Source of the DNA: a virus
Strand: one strand, 5' to 3'
DNA: 23,666 nt
Virus record (IMG/VR): IMGVR_UViG_3300035698_032233
Coordinates: 1 to 23,666 of that record
Shown: one piece after another, positions 20,164 to 23,666 of the stretch
Position numbering within the stretch: position 1 is the stretch's first letter
How the letters are laid out: each line of letters starts with the position of its first letter
The notes under the pieces: model-generated
The model's database searches: none
The model's input: only the letters and a program-made list of their open reading frames with translations
Told to the model about the DNA's origin: nothing
Program-made: the position numbers and the translations under genes

Positions 20164-20870
20164 CCGACCGCCGCGACAGCATCGACGCAGTCCCCCCGTC
20201 CGCCGTGCTCGGCGACCTCCTGTCGCTGATACGCCGGGGGATCGAGCTCGACCTGCGTGTGGCTGCGCCGGCGCACGTGATCGCCTATATGCCCGCCACC
20301 CAGCGCGTGACGGTGGCGCTGGGCTTCCTGCCGGTGCTGTTCACGCGTGTCCCCGGAGCGACGGACATCGAGGTTCCGCAGCCCCCGATCACGATCCCGG
20401 ACGTGCCGGTGCAGTGGGGCGGTGGATCGCTGGGGTACGTCACCACGCCGCTCGTGCCGGGCGACACCGGACTCGTCCTCTTCACCGACCGCTGCCTCGC
20501 CGCGTGGCGCCAGACCGGCGTGCCGAGCGACCCCATCAACGGGCGCACACACGCCCTGGGCGACGCGGTGTTCCTCCCGGGCTGCAGGGCGGACCTCGCC
20601 CCCATCGTCCCGCCCACCAGCCTAGTGGCGACGGTGGTCGAGGGACCGCTCGTGTGGCTGGGCGCCGGTGCGACACAGCCGGCGGTGCTCGGCACAGCCC
20701 ACGCCGCCGCGCTCATCACGTTCTCGGAGGCGATCTCGTTGGCGGCCACGACGTGGGCTGGGGTGCCCGGAGCCCCGGCGGTGACCTTCGCGTCCGCGGT
20801 CGAGGCGGCGTGTTCCGTCTTCACGGCGGCGATCCCCGCCACCCTGTCGGCCAAGGTGCTGGTGCAGTAG
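20160..20870 (+). CDS. Central spike/baseplate assembly protein (Gp138 N-terminal type)
   Basis: A 236-aa protein whose N-terminal domain matches Gp138/gpV-type spikes: IELDLRVAAPAHVIAYMPATQRVTVAL, IPDVPVQWGGGSLGYVTTPLVPGDTGLVLFTDRCLAAWRQTG and DPINGRTHALGDAVFLPGC. Trimers of this protein pierce the outer membrane. The C-terminal 90 residues are alanine-rich. No metal-binding HxH tip is visible, so the piercing tip may be another protein. GTG overlaps the hub stop by 4 bases. Confidence 0.75.
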   Translation: MTDRRDSIDAVPPSAVLGDLLSLIRRGIELDLRVAAPAHVIAYMPATQRVTVALGFLPVLFTRVPGATDIEVPQPPITIPDVPVQWGGGSLGYVTTPLVPGDTGLVLFTDRCLAAWRQTGVPSDPINGRTHALGDAVFLPGCRADLAPIVPPTSLVATVVEGPLVWLGAGATQPAVLGTAHAAALITFSEAISLAATTWAGVPGAPAVTFASAVEAACSVFTAAIPATLSAKVLVQ

Positions 20871-20888
20871 GGGGCGCAGCCCCGGTGC

Positions 20889-20894
20889 TACACT
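20889..20894 (+). promoter_or_regulatory. Extended -10 (TGC-TACACT) ahead of the wedge gene
   Basis: TACACT preceded by TGC ends exactly 6 bp before the GTG at 20901. A GGGGC-GCA-GCCCC hairpin (20871-20883) lies just upstream, after the spike stop. Confidence 0.5.
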
Positions 20895-20900
20895 TCCCGG

Positions 20901-21281
20901 GTGACCGACTTCGCGATCGCAAACACCGGCGGGGGGTTTGACCTCGATATCGTAGACGGCGATCTCGTGCTCACGGCCGGGATCTCCCGCGCCGCCGAGG
21001 TGGCGCAGCGGGTCACCTACCGGCTGATGACGTGGCTCGGCGAGAGCCCCTATCAGACGACCGCGGGCATCCCGTACGAGGATGTGGTGTTCGGGTTTGA
21101 GCCGGTCCCCGGGACCGCCTCGCTGCTCGTACAGGTCATCCTCGACACCGAGGGAGTCGACGGTCTTGCGGAGGATCCAGTGTTCGTGCTCGGCGACGAT
21201 CGCCAGCTCTCGATCGCGGTGGCGATCACCGTCGGTGAGGACACCGTACCAATCAGCCTCGCGCTAGACGGGGGGCTCTGA
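20901..21281 (+). CDS. Baseplate wedge protein (gp25/GpW-like)
   Basis: A 126-aa protein between spike and J genes. DLDIVDGDLVLTAGISRAAEVAQRVTYRLMTWLGESPYQTTAGIPYEDVVFG fits the gp25-like wedge, which starts sheath assembly, followed by a helix (TASLLVQVILDTEGVDGLAEDP) and a terminal beta segment. The GTG start is supported by the -10 element 6 bp upstream. The next ATG overlaps its TGA. Confidence 0.7.
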   Translation: MTDFAIANTGGGFDLDIVDGDLVLTAGISRAAEVAQRVTYRLMTWLGESPYQTTAGIPYEDVVFGFEPVPGTASLLVQVILDTEGVDGLAEDPVFVLGDDRQLSIAVAITVGEDTVPISLALDGGL

Positions 21282-22504
21282 TGGCCGCAACGATCGACGC
21301 TGCCGGGATCACGATCCAGCCGTACGACGAGATCCTCGCGGAGATCGTCGAGGCGCTGGCGACCGCCCTCACCCTCACCGAGGCGCAGGCGTACCGCGTC
21401 GCCACCGACGTGCGCTCGAGCCTCGGGCAGATCGCCCGCATCGAAGCCGAGCGCGAGGGCGTCATGCAGCAGACGTTGCTGGACGTGTACAACACGCTGA
21501 GCTTCTCCGCCGAGGGGGCTGCGCTCGATCGCACCGTGCGCCTGCTCGGCGTCACGCGCTCTCCGGCGATCTCCTCGCGCGTCGAGGGTCTCGCCACCGG
21601 CACCAACGGCACGGAGATCGCCAACGGCGTCCGCATCCGATGGAACCGGACCGGCTCGGTGTGGGTCGTCGTCGATGGTCCGTACACGATCGGCGCCGGC
21701 GGCACCTCGATCTTCGTCGAGGGGGAGGTGGCGTCCGATGCCGTCGTGGTCCTTTCGCCCGCCGCGAGCTCGGACGATTGGACCGTCCTCGACACCGTGA
21801 TCGGGTGGTCCGACGTCGCCGCGCCTGACGCCTTCGATGCCACCGCGCAGCCGGTGATCGGCGCGGCTCGGGAGTCCGACGCGGCGCTGCGGGGGCGAGC
21901 AGGCATCGAGGCTTTCCGGCGCGCGCAGGGTCCCCTGCTCGCGATCGACGCCAACGTGGCGGCGGTGCCCGGCGTCACGTACGTGAGGACGTACGAGAAT
22001 CGCACGCTCGCGATCGACGCCAACGGGCTCCCAGGAAAGTCGATCAACACGGTCGTCGATGGCGGCGACAACACCGAGATCGCGGAGGCCATCTTCGCCG
22101 CGCGCCCAGCCGGCGCCGAGGTGCACGGCACCGACGTGACGGTCGTACTCACCGACGCGTACGGCTTTGCGCAGACGATGCGGTTCGATCGCGTCGCCGC
22201 GGTGCCGATCTGGATCCGAGCCACTCTCACCACGAGCACATCCGAGGAGGCTACTACGCCCGGCATCGTCGATTCCGTCGCGGCGCTGCTGCTCGAGCAG
22301 GCTCCCATCGTCTTCGGGATCGGATCGGATGTCCTGCCGTGGCGCATGGCAGCAGCGATCGGAGCGGCAGGGTACGAGGGCGTGGACAACGTCGTCGTCG
22401 AGCTGTCTCTCGATGGCGTCACATACTCCACCGCGCGGCGTGTGATCACTACGCGGCAGCGCTCCACCTACGCCGCCGCGCGCATCACCGTGTTGGAGAA
22501 CTGA
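21281..22504 (+). CDS. Baseplate J-like protein (gp47-like)
   Basis: A 407-aa wedge protein. An N-terminal helical segment (IQPYDEILAEIVEALATALTLTEAQAYRVATDVRSSLGQIARI) is followed by QTLLDVYNTLSFSAEGAALDRTVRLLGVTRSPAISS, a signature of the J family. Next come a beta domain with GTNGTEIANGVRIRW and a central RESDAALRGRAGIEAFRRAQGPLLAIDANVAAVPGVTYVRTYENRT. The C-terminal segment is VDSVAALLLEQAPIVFGIGSDVLPWRMAAAIGAAG. It builds the six wedges that trigger sheath contraction and carry fibres. The ATG overlaps the previous TGA. It is followed by the micro-ORF and fibre. Confidence 0.85.
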   Translation: MAATIDAAGITIQPYDEILAEIVEALATALTLTEAQAYRVATDVRSSLGQIARIEAEREGVMQQTLLDVYNTLSFSAEGAALDRTVRLLGVTRSPAISSRVEGLATGTNGTEIANGVRIRWNRTGSVWVVVDGPYTIGAGGTSIFVEGEVASDAVVVLSPAASSDDWTVLDTVIGWSDVAAPDAFDATAQPVIGAARESDAALRGRAGIEAFRRAQGPLLAIDANVAAVPGVTYVRTYENRTLAIDANGLPGKSINTVVDGGDNTEIAEAIFAARPAGAEVHGTDVTVVLTDAYGFAQTMRFDRVAAVPIWIRATLTTSTSEEATTPGIVDSVAALLLEQAPIVFGIGSDVLPWRMAAAIGAAGYEGVDNVVVELSLDGVTYSTARRVITTRQRSTYAAARITVLEN

Positions 22505-22506
22505 TT

Positions 22507-22530
22507 ATGTCCACGGGGATCGACAAGTAG
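22507..22530 (+). CDS. Seven-codon leader ORF (MSTGIDK)
   Basis: ATG TCC ACG GGG ATC GAC AAG TAG lies between the J stop and the fibre ATG. It ends directly on the fibre start (TAGATG), in the same frame. Probably a coupling leader; it is too short to judge as a protein. Confidence 0.25.
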   Translation: MSTGIDK

Positions 22531-23631
22531 ATGGCGAATACAGATCCATTCGACTTCGACTCGAGCGATGCAGTGTTCGCCGCGGCGAACTCTCTCCTGC
22601 TGGTCGCGCCCAAGCTCAACCACAACGCCGCGGGCGTGCCCGTGGGCGCGCTGCCGGAGAGCTTCGCCACCCGTTTCTGGACGGCCGAGATCGCGAATCT
22701 CGTCGACGATTTCATCCTCGCCACCCGCTCTCGCGTGCGATGGCTGCGTCACGGCACGGGCTCACCCGAGGACGTCGTGACTGCTCCGGTCGGTACCGTG
22801 TACGTCCGCACCGACGCACCGACAGCCGACCTCACTCTGTACACCAAGGGGTCCGGGGTGCTCGCGACGGGCTGGGTGCCGGTCAGCAACAGCGCGACAC
22901 TGACGGCATCCACCGACGTGCAGTCGCAGATCACCGCCGGCGCAGGCACGTGGGTGAAACCCGCGTGGGCGACCGCCACCACCCCGGTGCGTGTGATCCT
23001 GCGCGGTGGAGGTGGAGGTGGAGGTGGTGGCGGCACCAGCCAGTCCAACGCCTTCGGCGGGGCCGGCGGGGGCGGTAGTGCGTGTGTGATCGTCGACCTT
23101 CTCGCGGGCGATCTGCCCGCAACCGTCGACTTTTCCGTCGGTGACGGCGGCGACGGCGGTGACGGCGGTGACGGATCCGGCGGCTCTGTAGGCAGCGACG
23201 GAGCGCAGGGAGCCAACGGAGGCAACACAACATTCGGCACCGGCGCCTATCTCGTAACCGCCTTTGGCGGTGGCGGTGGCGGATGGGGCAACAATGCGTC
23301 GGTCAACCAGCGCGGCGGTGGCGGTGGCGGTACCGGTGGGGCGGGCGAGCAGGGCAGCACCGCGTCGGATGTCGGCGGCGCCGGAGGGGCACCCAACAGC
23401 GTGTCGCAGTCGGTATCGGTGAGCGGTGGATCGGGCGGACAGTCCGGTCGCTCCGGCGCAGGCGCAGGAATCAGCGCCGAGTTCGGCGGCGGTGGCGGTG
23501 GCGGTCGCACGTCCACCGGCGTCCTGGTCGGCACCGGCGGCGGGTCTCTGCGCGGCGCGGGCGGGGGCGGTCACGGCGGGTGCCCCCCCCCCCCCGGGGT
23601 CCCCCCCCCGGCGGGAGCGGGCGGGGCCTAG
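22531..23631 (+). CDS. Polyglycine tail-fibre adhesin, likely incomplete
   Basis: The N-terminal 130 residues (MANTDPFDFDSSDAVFAAANSLLLVAPKLN..., TRFWTAEIANLVDDFILATRSRV, TAPVGTVYVRTDAPTADLTLY) look like a wedge-attachment and beta region. From TWVKPAWATATTPVRVILRGGGG onward, runs of 4-10 glycines alternate with short variable stretches (GDGGDGGDGGDG, FGGGGGGGR). This resembles polyglycine-II adhesins such as gp38 of S16-like phages, which set host range. The last codons run into long C tracts after 23582 and the stop at 23629 is untrustworthy, so the true end is probably beyond the contig. The glycine loops are the expected receptor-contact sites; the receptor is unknown. Confidence 0.65.
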   Translation: MANTDPFDFDSSDAVFAAANSLLLVAPKLNHNAAGVPVGALPESFATRFWTAEIANLVDDFILATRSRVRWLRHGTGSPEDVVTAPVGTVYVRTDAPTADLTLYTKGSGVLATGWVPVSNSATLTASTDVQSQITAGAGTWVKPAWATATTPVRVILRGGGGGGGGGGTSQSNAFGGAGGGGSACVIVDLLAGDLPATVDFSVGDGGDGGDGGDGSGGSVGSDGAQGANGGNTTFGTGAYLVTAFGGGGGGWGNNASVNQRGGGGGGTGGAGEQGSTASDVGGAGGAPNSVSQSVSVSGGSGGQSGRSGAGAGISAEFGGGGGGGRTSTGVLVGTGGGSLRGAGGGGHGGCPPPPGVPPPAGAGGA

Positions 23632-23666
23632 GGCCTCCGCGCTCCCGGCCCCGCGCCCGCCGCCGC

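Noticed and set aside
20871-20883. GGGGC-GCA-GCCCC hairpin after the spike gene as a terminator
   Set aside because: The stem is only 5 bp and has no T-tract; it may just be spacer ahead of the promoter at 20889.
1024-22530. Global reassignment of TAG to an amino acid
   Set aside because: TAG correctly ends the sheath, tube, cement, protease and several small genes at expected lengths. The frequent in-frame neighbours after TAG follow partly from TAGNNN boxes placed 6 bp before starts.

Overview
The window is one strand-uniform block of a GC-rich (roughly 70% by eye) tailed-phage or prophage genome. Every convincing gene is on the + strand. The particle is a myovirus with a simple contractile tail. 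The gene set is a DUF2213-type prohead protease, a DUF2184-type capsid protein, a DUF4054-type connector, a DUF3383-type sheath, a DUF3277-type tube, a Dit-like protein, a plug, a hub, a Gp138-like spike, a gp25-like wedge and a baseplate J protein. This combination recalls Bcep781-like and Pam3-type phages. That comparison is from memory of family signatures, not from a search. The host is not identifiable. Two Cys- or Thr-rich lipoproteins and the GC content would fit Myxococcota (weak inference), while the many apparently leaderless promoters also resemble Actinobacteria or Deinococcus.

Layout. 1-1024: the end of a P-loop ATPase/helicase, cut by the window edge. 1053-1168: a 116-bp element with GGTGACAC iterons. 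1320-4463: an accessory block holding an HTH protein (possible small terminase), two tandemly duplicated promoter/small-ORF/terminator cassettes, a Cys-rich lipoprotein, a phage Dam-like N6-adenine methyltransferase, a holin-like membrane protein and small ORFs. 4456-7931: protease (with a probable nested scaffold start), cement protein and major capsid protein. 7944-8059: a second copy of the 116-bp element, inverted relative to the first. 8111-13858: connector, neck and terminator genes, with a tRNA-Tyr, a second lipoprotein and a 535-aa fibre-like protein among them. 13855-22504: sheath, tube, tail chaperone with a -1 frameshift site, tape measure (broken by an in-frame amber codon), Dit, plug, hub, spike, wedge and J. 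22531-23631: a polyglycine tail-fibre adhesin running into a low-quality contig end.

Expression logic. Most genes are joined by ATGA or GTGA stop/start overlaps, which implies translational coupling. At nine places the run is broken by a -10-like hexamer (TAGACT, TACACT and relatives) only 6-9 bp ahead of a start codon that lacks a Shine-Dalgarno sequence, which suggests leaderless internal promoters. One of these lies inside the protease gene. The most unusual items are the inverted twin 116-bp elements, the leaderless promoter family, the duplicated moron-like cassettes, the amber codon in the tape measure alongside a phage tRNA-Tyr with atypical identity features, and a structural module repeated in at least four virion proteins. 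No large terminase or portal gene is present where one would be expected.
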